Origin: Micromonospora arida
GTDB taxonomy: Bacteria > Actinomycetota > Actinomycetes > Mycobacteriales > Micromonosporaceae
Direction: 5' to 3'
Length of the DNA stretch: 64,000 nt
Assembly: GCF_003857035.1 (NCBI RefSeq)
Contig: NZ_QGSY01000087.1
Span: 1-64,000 of the forward strand
The notes beneath the pieces were generated by a model that searched no databases, had not been told where the DNA came from, and saw only the letters and a list, made by a program, of their open reading frames with translations. Numbering within the stretch: position 1 is the first letter of the stretch; the number at the start of each line of letters is the position of its first letter. The position numbers and the translations under genes were made by a program. This document shows positions 16,785 through 24,200 of this stretch, piece by piece.

Positions 16785-17774
16785 TTACCTCCGACGGAAC
16801 GAGGCGATCGAAGAGGTGGTGGCGAGCTGTGCCAGCAATCGGTCGAAGCCGTCGACCGGTTCGCCGCGAAGGTGGACGGCGAGGAACCCGGACAGCAGGT
16901 CGACCAGGAGCGCGCGGGTGGCTTCCGGCTCGGCGGTCGCCTCCTCGTCGAGGAAGGCGCGCGCCGAGGTGGGATCGAGCGGGTGCACGATGCCGAAGTG
17001 GTTGGCGCCGGCCAGCCGCACCAGCAGGTTGGCGCCGCCCGCGTCGGGCAGCGCCTCGTCGAAGGTGCGGGTGATCGGGTCGGCGCGGGTGGCCGCGTCC
17101 TCGCCGTACCGGTCGGCCGAGCCGTTGATCACGCCGTCGTGGGTGCCGGCGAGCAGCATGACCGGGCAGTCCACCTGGGCCGGCAGCACGGTGCCTGCCG
17201 GCCAACCGAGCATGGTCGCCACCATGGTGTGCGCCCCGTAGCTGGCCACCGCACGGACCTCGGGCAGGAACCGCGCCGACTGCAGGGCGACCGTACCTCC
17301 GGCCGAGTGACCCACCAGCGCCACCCGGTCGAGGTCGAGCAACCCGTCGAGCGGCCCGGTGAGCTGTGCCAGCGCGTCGAGCACCGGGCGCAGCGACGGG
17401 CTGGTCGGTCGGCTGCCGTAGCCGTCCGGCCGGGCCGCGTCCAGGTCGACGCCAGGAGTGATCCCGTGCAGGCCGGCGAAGAGCACTCCGACCCAGTCGT
17501 AGGTCACCGCGACGACGCCCCGGGCGGCCAGTTCCACCGCCAGCCAGCGGTAGGCGTCCTGCCCGACGTTGACGCCGGAGACCAGCAGGACCACCGGGTA
17601 CGGGGCACCGGCCGGGTCGGCCGCCAGCACCCCGCTGAGCCGCTCGGCGTCCGAGCCGGTGGGCCGGGCCGGGTAGTAGACCCGCAGGTGCGCGGTGTCG
17701 AACGGTGCCGGCGCGCCGGGGACGCGTACGGCCGACCAGACCGACCGGACACCGCCTTCCTGCCCACCGCTCAT
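16785..17774 (-). CDS. Alpha/beta hydrolase, chlorophyllase/dienelactone hydrolase-like
   Basis: The 329-residue protein has the serine-hydrolase elbow GHSAGG (Ser157), a preceding strand YPVVLLVSGVN and a late His in AGANHFGIVHP. The order, with the PVVLLxxGxN strand, a VALVGHSAGG elbow and a PVMLLAGTHDG acid strand, matches the chlorophyllase and PET-hydrolase/dienelactone group. Chlorophyllases remove phytol from chlorophyll with a GHSRGG elbow. The gene overlaps the RCCR gene stop by 4 bases and lies 6 bases from the Rieske gene. The ester or thioester it cleaves cannot be read from the sequence. Confidence 0.72.
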   Translation of the reverse strand: MSGGQEGGVRSVWSAVRVPGAPAPFDTAHLRVYYPARPTGSDAERLSGVLAADPAGAPYPVVLLVSGVNVGQDAYRWLAVELAARGVVAVTYDWVGVLFAGLHGITPGVDLDAARPDGYGSRPTSPSLRPVLDALAQLTGPLDGLLDLDRVALVGHSAGGTVALQSARFLPEVRAVASYGAHTMVATMLGWPAGTVLPAQVDCPVMLLAGTHDGVINGSADRYGEDAATRADPITRTFDEALPDAGGANLLVRLAGANHFGIVHPLDPTSARAFLDEEATAEPEATRALLVDLLSGFLAVHLRGEPVDGFDRLLAQLATTSSIASFRRR

Positions 17775-18577
17775 ACCGACGGCCGGGGGAGTTCGCGGTC
17801 GCCGCCCCAGAGTGCGCGGACGAGCTGATTGGTGGTCTCCTCGCCGAAGTAGCGCACGCCCATCACGTTCGCCGGGTCGCGGTCGGCGATGTTGCGGCGG
17901 ATCCGCAGATCGGTCTCGGCGAGCGCGGCCCGCTCCTCGGCCGGCACCGGCTCGGCCTCGTCGACCCAGCGCAGCCAGCGGTCGACGTGGGCGTGGGTCA
18001 CCTGGCTGACCTTCTCGATGTTCTCCGGGCTGCGGTCGAAGGAGTAGCAGTACGCCGTCGGCGACAGGCTGGCCCGGATGAACCCGGCCCGGCTGACGAA
18101 GTAGTCGAACGCCGGGTCGTTGCGCAGTTGCAGCCACTCTTCGTTGGCCGGCTCGTAGTACCGGTCGTAGTAGTCGCCGTGCTCGACCATGTTGACCCGG
18201 GGCACCGAGTCGACGTAGAACCAGCCGCCGGGCCAGACCAGCAGGGCCAACCCCAGGTGCGGCACCCTGACCTGCGGGCCCAGCCAGCACGTCAGGTGCA
18301 GGTTGGCGAAGCTGGCACCCGGGTTGCCCAGCCAGGAGTGCACGAGCCAGTCGACCTCGGGCCCGGTGTACGCGGCGAGCGAACCGCCCGGTCCGTTCGG
18401 GTAGTCCCCGTAGTTCTCCAGCGGCTCGGTGGACGGGTCGCGGGTCAGCGCGAACCGTGCGGTGATCTTGGCCTTCAGCTCACCCAGGAGTGCCTGGTAC
18501 CGGTGGAACGTCTCGTGGACGTCGACAGTGGGGGAGTCGTCGAGCATCTCCTCGACGTGTTTCAAGGTGTCGGCCAC
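17771..18577 (-). CDS. Red chlorophyll catabolite reductase (RCCR) family protein
   Basis: The 268-residue protein, recalled against plant RCCR, lines up over most of its length: DWLVHSWLG (76-84; plant DFVIGSWIH), YVDSVPRVNMVEHGDYYDRY (121-140; plant LDLPHRKDLVLNPDYLKEYY), FVSRAGFIRASLSPTA (160-175; plant YVSPSLFVRSAFSPTA) and RRN...VRYFGEE (228-247; plant RRKSIE...FPRMFGEE). Plant RCCR uses ferredoxin to reduce the ring-opened product of pheophorbide a oxygenase. A Glu of the plant PNFVVE strand is Ala here (LALL), so specificity or mechanism may differ. The start is GTG 18577 with a weak AAAGG ribosome site. Confidence 0.82.
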   Translation of the reverse strand: MADTLKHVEEMLDDSPTVDVHETFHRYQALLGELKAKITARFALTRDPSTEPLENYGDYPNGPGGSLAAYTGPEVDWLVHSWLGNPGASFANLHLTCWLGPQVRVPHLGLALLVWPGGWFYVDSVPRVNMVEHGDYYDRYYEPANEEWLQLRNDPAFDYFVSRAGFIRASLSPTAYCYSFDRSPENIEKVSQVTHAHVDRWLRWVDEAEPVPAEERAALAETDLRIRRNIADRDPANVMGVRYFGEETTNQLVRALWGGDRELPRPSV

Positions 18578-18580
18578 GGG

Positions 18581-20221
18581 TCAGCGCCTTTCGGTAAGGG
18601 CCTGGACGAGCCGCCACGGGCGGCCGTCGACGAGGTCGGTTCGGCGGGAGACGAGCCGGTTCGCCGCCTGCGCCGGGGCCACGACGGCATGCGTGACGGA
18701 CCGGTCGGCGGCGATGTCGGTGCGCAGCGGGCTGCTGATCCGGCCGGTGAACGGCCCGGCCCAGGTGGTCCAGAGGGTGAAGTCGGCGCTGAGGGCGAAG
18801 ACCGCTGCGCCTGTGCCGAGGGGCCCGGCGGCGATCACGTTGAGCCGGTTCTCCGCGGCCCGCTCCGGCAGGCCCAGCGCCAGCTCCCAGGGCTCGCGCG
18901 GGGTGAACGGCACGGCGACCACATCGGCGTCGGCGAGCGCGGCGAGCCGGAACGTCTCCGGGAAGATCGCGTCGTCGCCGACCACGATCGCCAGCCGCCC
19001 CCAGGGCAGGTCGAAGGTGCGCAGCGCCCCGCCGGGCCGCGCGGCGTCGCGGGCCGCGCCGGCCCGATGCAGTTGTGGCTGCTCGCCGACCACGCCGTCG
19101 GGGCCGATGAGCAGCCCGACCGGGCCGTCGGCGCTGCGAGCGGTGGCCACGGCGTACCCGTCGGTGCCGCGCAGCGCCGGTGCCAGCGTCGCGGCCACCT
19201 CGGCCGGCCCGACGTGGGCGCCGAGGGCGTCCTCGGCGAGCACGGCGAGCAGAGCGCCTTCGGTGACCGACGTGCCGAGCAGGTCGGCCGCCTGGCCCGG
19301 GTCCCGCGGACGGACCACGGCGACCGGCAGGCTCGGCGCGCTGGGCGGCCGGCGGCGGCCGGTCGGCACGTCCCCGAGCGGGCCGTAGAGTTCCGGCCGG
19401 CGGGCCGCGAGGATGTCGGTGCCGTCCGGGCGGTGCTTGTCGTCGGCGCGCTCCGGAGCGATGTCGGCGATGACGACGGCCTCACCGGTACGCGGCCCCT
19501 TGGCCAGCACCGTGCCGTCCGGTGCGACGATCTGCGACTCGCCGGCCCCGTGCAGCCACTGCTCCGGCACGCCCAGACCGCGGCTCATGGCCGGCAGATG
19601 CTCGGCGGGCAGGAGCGGGCCGACCTTGTTGGCGGCGATCACCCAGGCCCGGTTCTCCGCGGCCCGCACCGGAATGTGCAGCGCGGCCTCATCGGTGGCG
19701 AACGAGTTCAGGCTGTTGAGCAGCACCTGCGCGCCGCGCAGCGTGAGCCCGCGGGTGGTCTCGGGAATGACGCCCTCCATGCAGGCGTACATGCCGAGCC
19801 GGCCGATCGGGGTGTCGAGCACCGGTCCGACCTCGGTCGCCGGGTCGAGGTGGTCGTTCTCGGCGCCCATCAGGACCTGCTTGTCGCAGCTGCCGAGCAG
19901 CGCCCCGTCCGGGCCGAAGAGGAAGTTGGTGCCGCCGGTGCGGCCATCGGGATAGGCGTGCGTGACATTGATCTTGAGGTACACCCGATGCTCGGCGGCG
20001 CTCGCGGAGATCGCGGTGAGGAAATCGTCGCCCGGCCGGGTGGCCAGGGCGTGCGCCTGGGCGCGGTCGGTGTACCAGGCCAGATGGTTGCAGAACTCGG
20101 GTAGCACCACGAGCTGTGCGCCCTGTCGGGCGGCGTCGGTGACCAGGCGCAGGCAGGTGGCCAGATTGGCCCCGATGTCCTGGCCGGCCTCGAACTGTAC
20201 GGCGGCAACCCTTATGGTCAT
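18581..20221 (-). CDS. Tandem nitrilase-superfamily protein: one intact and one degenerate domain
   Basis: In this 546-residue protein, residues 1-290 are a complete C-N hydrolase domain with the triad Glu42 (LPEF), Lys114 (CDKQV) and Cys147 (YACMEG). Residues about 310-546 repeat the fold, but the Cys segment TPIGRLGMYACMEGVIPET is replaced by LPWGRLAIVVGDDAIFPET, so the nucleophile is lost. Such enzymes hydrolyse amides or nitriles or transfer amide groups. The second half may be structural or regulatory. It is the first gene of the RCCR operon, with GGAG before the ATG, and it reads away from the operator at 20239. Confidence 0.85.
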   Translation of the reverse strand: MTIRVAAVQFEAGQDIGANLATCLRLVTDAARQGAQLVVLPEFCNHLAWYTDRAQAHALATRPGDDFLTAISASAAEHRVYLKINVTHAYPDGRTGGTNFLFGPDGALLGSCDKQVLMGAENDHLDPATEVGPVLDTPIGRLGMYACMEGVIPETTRGLTLRGAQVLLNSLNSFATDEAALHIPVRAAENRAWVIAANKVGPLLPAEHLPAMSRGLGVPEQWLHGAGESQIVAPDGTVLAKGPRTGEAVVIADIAPERADDKHRPDGTDILAARRPELYGPLGDVPTGRRRPPSAPSLPVAVVRPRDPGQAADLLGTSVTEGALLAVLAEDALGAHVGPAEVAATLAPALRGTDGYAVATARSADGPVGLLIGPDGVVGEQPQLHRAGAARDAARPGGALRTFDLPWGRLAIVVGDDAIFPETFRLAALADADVVAVPFTPREPWELALGLPERAAENRLNVIAAGPLGTGAAVFALSADFTLWTTWAGPFTGRISSPLRTDIAADRSVTHAVVAPAQAANRLVSRRTDLVDGRPWRLVQALTERR

Positions 20222-20238
20222 TCCCGCTCCGGTTCCCC

Positions 20239-20268
20239 TGGCGAAACGCTGTTTCCAGAACATACACT
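20239..20268. promoter_or_regulatory. Putative IclR operator and divergent promoter (site a)
   Basis: CGAAAC-GCT-GTTTCC (20242-20256) is an imperfect palindrome between the RCCR operon and the Dabb gene. Bases 20241-20265 match 21 of 25 positions of the element at 36844-36868. TACACT at 20263-20268 could be the -10 box of the rightward promoter, so a protein bound here would cover the promoter. Confidence 0.6.
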
Positions 20269-20300
20269 CGGGCGACGCCGGGGAACAGGGGGAAGAACAG

Positions 20301-20576
20301 GTGTTTACGCACGTGGTACTCATGAAGTTCGACGATGCGGCCGATGCTGCCAAGGCGAGGTCGCTGCTGGAAGGCCTGGCCAGCACAATTGATGAGATCG
20401 CGACGCTGACCGTCGCCCTGGACACGCTGCGGACCCCGGTCTCCTACGACCTGTGCATGATCAGCACACACACCGATGTGGACGCGTTGCGCGCCTACCA
20501 GTCCCACCCCGCCCACCTGGAGGTGGCGGGCTGGCTCAAGCCGCGCCTCGCGGCCCGCGTCGTCGTCGACTACTGA
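20301..20576 (+). CDS. Stress-responsive A/B barrel (Dabb) domain protein
   Basis: The 91-residue protein starts at GTG with GGGGGAAG upstream. It opens FTHVVLMKFDD and closes with SHPAHLEVAGWLKP and VVDY, the signature of Dabb proteins, which form small dimeric ferredoxin-like barrels. Members act as plant stress proteins, polyketide cyclases or helpers that bind unstable hydrophobic products. It diverges from the RCCR operon and shares its operator, so it is probably co-induced. A role in handling reactive ring-opened intermediates is possible but only inferred. Confidence 0.8.
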   Translation: MFTHVVLMKFDDAADAAKARSLLEGLASTIDEIATLTVALDTLRTPVSYDLCMISTHTDVDALRAYQSHPAHLEVAGWLKPRLAARVVVDY

Positions 20577-20605
20577 CGGCAGCGCTCGACCGACGCGGCC
20601 CGGCC

Positions 20606-22075
20606 TCAGCCCGGGTACGCGTTGGCGGGCAGCCCGGCGCCACCGGGCCGGAACGGGCCGGGCGCGTGCACGACGCAGGTCTGCGCGTACTCGGCCAGCC
20701 CCTCCTCGGCGTACTCACGGCCGTAGCCGGAGCGCTTCACCCCACCGAACGGCGCCCGCAGCGACAGCCCGGTGCGGTTGTGCGTGTTGACGAAGACGAA
20801 GCCCGCCTCGACCCGACGGGCCAGCGCGAACGCCCGCTCCTCGTCGGCCGACCAGACCGAGCCGCCAAGGCCCAGCTCGTCGGCGTTGACCCGGGCCAGC
20901 AGTTCCTCCTCGTCGTCGTAGAGCAGCAGCGGCACCGTCGGCCCGAACTGCTCCCCGGTGATGACCTCGGCATCGTCCGGTGCGTTCAGCACGAGCGTCG
21001 GGGCCACGAAGTACCCGCCGGCCAGGTCGGTGCCACCGTCGACAGTGCCCAGCGGCAGCGCCGTGGCACCCCGGGCGACGGCTGCCGCGACGATCCGCTC
21101 GATCCGGGCGACGGCACCGGCCGAGATGACCGGGCCCATGCTCACCCCCGGCGTGAGCGCGTCACCGACGCGCAGCACCTCCGCCGCGGCGGCCCGGTAC
21201 GCCGCCACGAACTCGTCGCGGCGGCTGCGGTGCACGTACAGGCGCTTGGCAGCCATGCACACCTGGCCGCTGGTGGCGAAACTCGCCAGGACCAGCCGGC
21301 GCATCGGCTCGGTGCCCAGGTCGGCGTCCGGAAGGAAGATCGCCGCGTCGTTGCCGCCCAGCTCCAGCACGACCGGTGTGGTCTGGGTGGCAGCGGTCGC
21401 CGCCACCTGCCGGGCCGCCACGCCGCCGCCGGTGAACGCCACCTTGCGCACCAGCGGGTGCCCGACCAACGCCGCACCGGCGGCGGCGTCGCCGTGGACG
21501 ACCGCCAGCGTCCCGTCGGGCAGCGCCCCGGCGAGCAGGCGCAGCACCTCCGAGACCGCCAGCGGGGCCAGCGGCGAGGGCTTGACCACCATCGCGTTGC
21601 CAGCGGCGAGGGCCGGGGCCACCTTGAGCAGGGTGAGGATGATCGGCGCGTTCCACGGCGTGATCGCAGCAACCACACCGTACGGCCGGGGCAGCCGCAG
21701 CAGCCGACCGGCCGCGTCGTCGATCTCCCGATCCGCGTACGCCGCCGGGGCGTGCTCGACGACCCAGCGCAGGTACGTGCCGGCGAACCCGACCTCACCA
21801 CGGCAGTCGGCGAGCACCTTGCCCGACTCCCGGGCCAGCAGCTCGGCCAACGGTTCGAGTCGCCCGGCGATTGCGTCGGCGCCAGCGGCCAGCGCCGCGA
21901 GCCGCCGCGCGATGCCGGTGGCCGCCCAGCTCCGCTGCGCGGCGTCGGCCCGCCGGACCAGGGCGTCCACCCGCTCAGGCCCGTCGACCCCGACCGTGCC
22001 GACCAGCTCGCTGGTCCTGGACGGGTTCTCCCGCTCGATCACCGTGCCGTGCCGGCCCACGCCAGGTGTCGTCAT
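20606..22075 (-). CDS. Aldehyde dehydrogenase family protein
   Basis: The 489-residue NAD(P)-dependent aldehyde dehydrogenase has the active-site sequence VVLELGGND (Glu base) and the nucleophile Cys in SGQVCMAAKR, preceded by the ITPWNAP cofactor loop. Length and order are standard for the superfamily. The ATG overlaps the stop of the FAD monooxygenase (ATGA). It is the last gene of the 20.6-27.9 kb operon and ends 29 bases from the convergent Dabb gene, with no obvious terminator between. It resembles the semialdehyde/benzaldehyde group by motif, but the substrate is not readable. Confidence 0.88.
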   Translation of the reverse strand: MTTPGVGRHGTVIERENPSRTSELVGTVGVDGPERVDALVRRADAAQRSWAATGIARRLAALAAGADAIAGRLEPLAELLARESGKVLADCRGEVGFAGTYLRWVVEHAPAAYADREIDDAAGRLLRLPRPYGVVAAITPWNAPIILTLLKVAPALAAGNAMVVKPSPLAPLAVSEVLRLLAGALPDGTLAVVHGDAAAGAALVGHPLVRKVAFTGGGVAARQVAATAATQTTPVVLELGGNDAAIFLPDADLGTEPMRRLVLASFATSGQVCMAAKRLYVHRSRRDEFVAAYRAAAAEVLRVGDALTPGVSMGPVISAGAVARIERIVAAAVARGATALPLGTVDGGTDLAGGYFVAPTLVLNAPDDAEVITGEQFGPTVPLLLYDDEEELLARVNADELGLGGSVWSADEERAFALARRVEAGFVFVNTHNRTGLSLRAPFGGVKRSGYGREYAEEGLAEYAQTCVVHAPGPFRPGGAGLPANAYPG

Positions 22076-23277
22076 GCCCGTGCCACCGACTGCCCGGCGT
22101 CGGGCCGCAGGGCTGCGATCATCGAGCTGCGCAGCAGATACGCGCGGGCCGCCTTCGGATCCTCGGTCATCGCGCGCAGGCCGGCCAGATGCGCGGACCG
22201 CAACTGCGGATCGGTGGCCCGCATCCGGCGGTAGTTCTGGTCGGAGACCTCCTGCACGTAGGTCAGTGCGATCCGGCGCCGCTCGTCGGCCACCGCCGTC
22301 ACCGCCCGGTCCAGCTCCCCGCCGTCCGGTGCCGGGCGGCCCGAGGCCAGCACCTGCGCGTAGGCGACCGCGTCGTGGATGCCCGAGTTCATGCCCAGCC
22401 CACCGAGCGGGTTGTTGACGTGCGCGGCGTCGCCGGCCAGCAGCACCCGCCCCTGCCGGAACGTCGCGGCGACCCGCTGGTGCACCCGGTACAAACTGGC
22501 GTGCGCCACCCGCCACGGCCGGCCCGGGTCGGCGATCGCCCGCAGCCGCCCGTCGAGCCGGCCCAGCTCGTGCGCGTCAGGGGTGCCCTCGGGGGTGGGC
22601 AGCAGCACCCGCCAGTGGTCCGGCGTGCGCAGCAGCACCGACCACTCGACCGGGTCGAAGACATAGTTGACGTACGCCAACGGGCCGAGCAACGCGGGCA
22701 GGTCCTCGTCGGTGGAAGCCACCAGGAACCGTTCCGGATAGGTGATCCCGTCGAACGGCAACTCCAGCGCCCGCCGTACGGCCGAACTGGCGCCGTCGGC
22801 CGCGATCAACCAGTCCCCGATCACTTCCCGGCCGTCCTCGGCGACCGCGACCACGCCGCCGTCGACCCGGTCCCCGGCCTGCCGTACCGAATCGACCGGC
22901 CAGCCAAAGTGGACCCGCGCCGCCGGATGCCGCGCCAGGTGGGCCAGCAGGATCACGCACAGCTTGGACTGCTCGCACTGCACCCGGTACGGGTACGGGG
23001 TGTCCTCGGCGAGCACCGAGAGGTCCAGCTCCGCGATCAGTCCCTCCCGGCGATCCCGGTAGGCGAACGTCGGCGCCACCAGCCCGCGCGCCAACAGGTC
23101 CGCGCCGACCCCCAACGCGTCGAGCATCTCCAGCGTCGGCGGGTGGAACGTGGAGGCACGGGACTCGGCGGCGAGGTCGTCACCGGCCTCCAGCACGGTC
23201 ACCTCGCAGCCCCGGCGGGCCAGCGCGAGCGCCGCGGTCAGCCCGACCGGCCCCGCTCCGGCGATCAGCACGTGCAT
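22072..23277 (-). CDS. FAD-dependent aromatic-ring monooxygenase (PHBH fold)
   Basis: In this 401-residue protein, GAGPVGLTAALAL (7-19) binds the ADP part of FAD; DWLIAADGASSAVR is the DG motif and VLLAGDAAHVNNPLGGLGMN is the GD motif contacting the FAD ribityl chain. This set defines group A flavin monooxygenases that hydroxylate or epoxidise electron-rich rings, including pyrroles and phenols. It has no extra C-terminal thioredoxin-like domain. The start ATG overlaps the upstream stop by one base... the stop of the lyase gene downstream overlaps in turn. Operon position suggests it oxidises a ring-type intermediate. Confidence 0.88.
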   Translation of the reverse strand: MHVLIAGAGPVGLTAALALARRGCEVTVLEAGDDLAAESRASTFHPPTLEMLDALGVGADLLARGLVAPTFAYRDRREGLIAELDLSVLAEDTPYPYRVQCEQSKLCVILLAHLARHPAARVHFGWPVDSVRQAGDRVDGGVVAVAEDGREVIGDWLIAADGASSAVRRALELPFDGITYPERFLVASTDEDLPALLGPLAYVNYVFDPVEWSVLLRTPDHWRVLLPTPEGTPDAHELGRLDGRLRAIADPGRPWRVAHASLYRVHQRVAATFRQGRVLLAGDAAHVNNPLGGLGMNSGIHDAVAYAQVLASGRPAPDGGELDRAVTAVADERRRIALTYVQEVSDQNYRRMRATDPQLRSAHLAGLRAMTEDPKAARAYLLRSSMIAALRPDAGQSVARA

Positions 23278-24200
23278 CAGGCGTATCTCCGATCGAGAGT
23301 CAGCGCATCGTCCTGGCCGACCAACGCGGTGAACGACGACCAGGCGAGCCGGGGCACCGCGTCGGCGTGACCGTCCCGGCCGATCGCGGCGTAGGCGGCG
23401 GCAGCCGCGCGCAGCGCGGCCAGCATCGGCGCGACCGGGTGCAGCACGACCCGGACCCCGAGCGCGCCGAGCGCGTCGTCGGGCGGGAAGGCGCGCACAC
23501 CAGCCGCCTCCGAGCGATTCACCACCAGGGGTACGCCGGGCAGCGCGGTACGCACCGCCGCCAACTCCTCGGCGGTGTCCACACCCTCCAGGAAGACCGC
23601 GTCGGCACCGGCGTCGGCGAACCGGCCGGCCCGCTCGATCGCCTCGTCGAGGCCGGCCACCGAGTAGGCGTCGGTGCGGGCGATCAGCACCAGGCCGGTG
23701 CCCGCCTCGGCGATCGCCCGGATCTTCGCCGTCGCACCCGCGATGTCCAACAGCTCCTTGCCGGCCAGGTGGCCGCAGCGCTTCGGGCTGACCTGGTCCT
23801 CCAGGTGCAGCCCGGCGACTCCGGCCGCCGCGTACCGCTGGGCGGTCCAGACCGCGTGCAGCGGATTGCCGTAGCCGGTGTCCGCGTCGGCGATCAGCGG
23901 CACGCCGCCCAGTGCGGGGACCAGCCGCGCGGCCCGCTCCGCGACGTGTGTGCCGTGCAGGTATCCCAGGTCGGGAAGGCCCAGCTCGACCGCGGCGCAG
24001 ACCGCGCCGGACAGGTGCACGACGCGGTGCCCGGCCCCGGCGGCCAGCGCGGCGGTGAGCGGGTCGTGTACGCCGGGGGCGTGCACCGGCGATGCGCCGC
24101 CCAGCAGCGCCCGCAGCACGTCGGCCGGGCGTGCGGTCACCGCGCCGCCGGCCGTGTTCGGGGGCGAAGCCTGCGCCGGGGCGGTCTCACCCGGGGTCAT
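23277..24200 (-). CDS. Isocitrate lyase/PEP mutase family protein (2-methylisocitrate lyase-like)
   Basis: The 307-residue TIM-barrel protein has the magnesium site DADTGYGN and the catalytic loop EDQVSPKRCGH, which contains the K-x-CGH active-site cysteine typical of isocitrate and methylisocitrate lyases and oxaloacetate hydrolases, as opposed to PEP mutases. It would cleave a C-C bond in a 2-hydroxy- or branched dicarboxylate. Its ATG overlaps the aldehyde dehydrogenase stop (ATGA). Together with the two MmgE/PrpD proteins of the window it recalls a methylcitrate-type branch, although no methylcitrate synthase is present. Confidence 0.83.
   Translation of the reverse strand: MTPGETAPAQASPPNTAGGAVTARPADVLRALLGGASPVHAPGVHDPLTAALAAGAGHRVVHLSGAVCAAVELGLPDLGYLHGTHVAERAARLVPALGGVPLIADADTGYGNPLHAVWTAQRYAAAGVAGLHLEDQVSPKRCGHLAGKELLDIAGATAKIRAIAEAGTGLVLIARTDAYSVAGLDEAIERAGRFADAGADAVFLEGVDTAEELAAVRTALPGVPLVVNRSEAAGVRAFPPDDALGALGVRVVLHPVAPMLAALRAAAAAYAAIGRDGHADAVPRLAWSSFTALVGQDDALTLDRRYA

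Noticed and set aside
16059-20104. Long forward frames opposite the Rieske, RCCR and nitrilase genes.
   Set aside because: Repetitive Arg/Gly/Val composition, no motifs, no ribosome sites; the reverse-strand proteins are clearly real.
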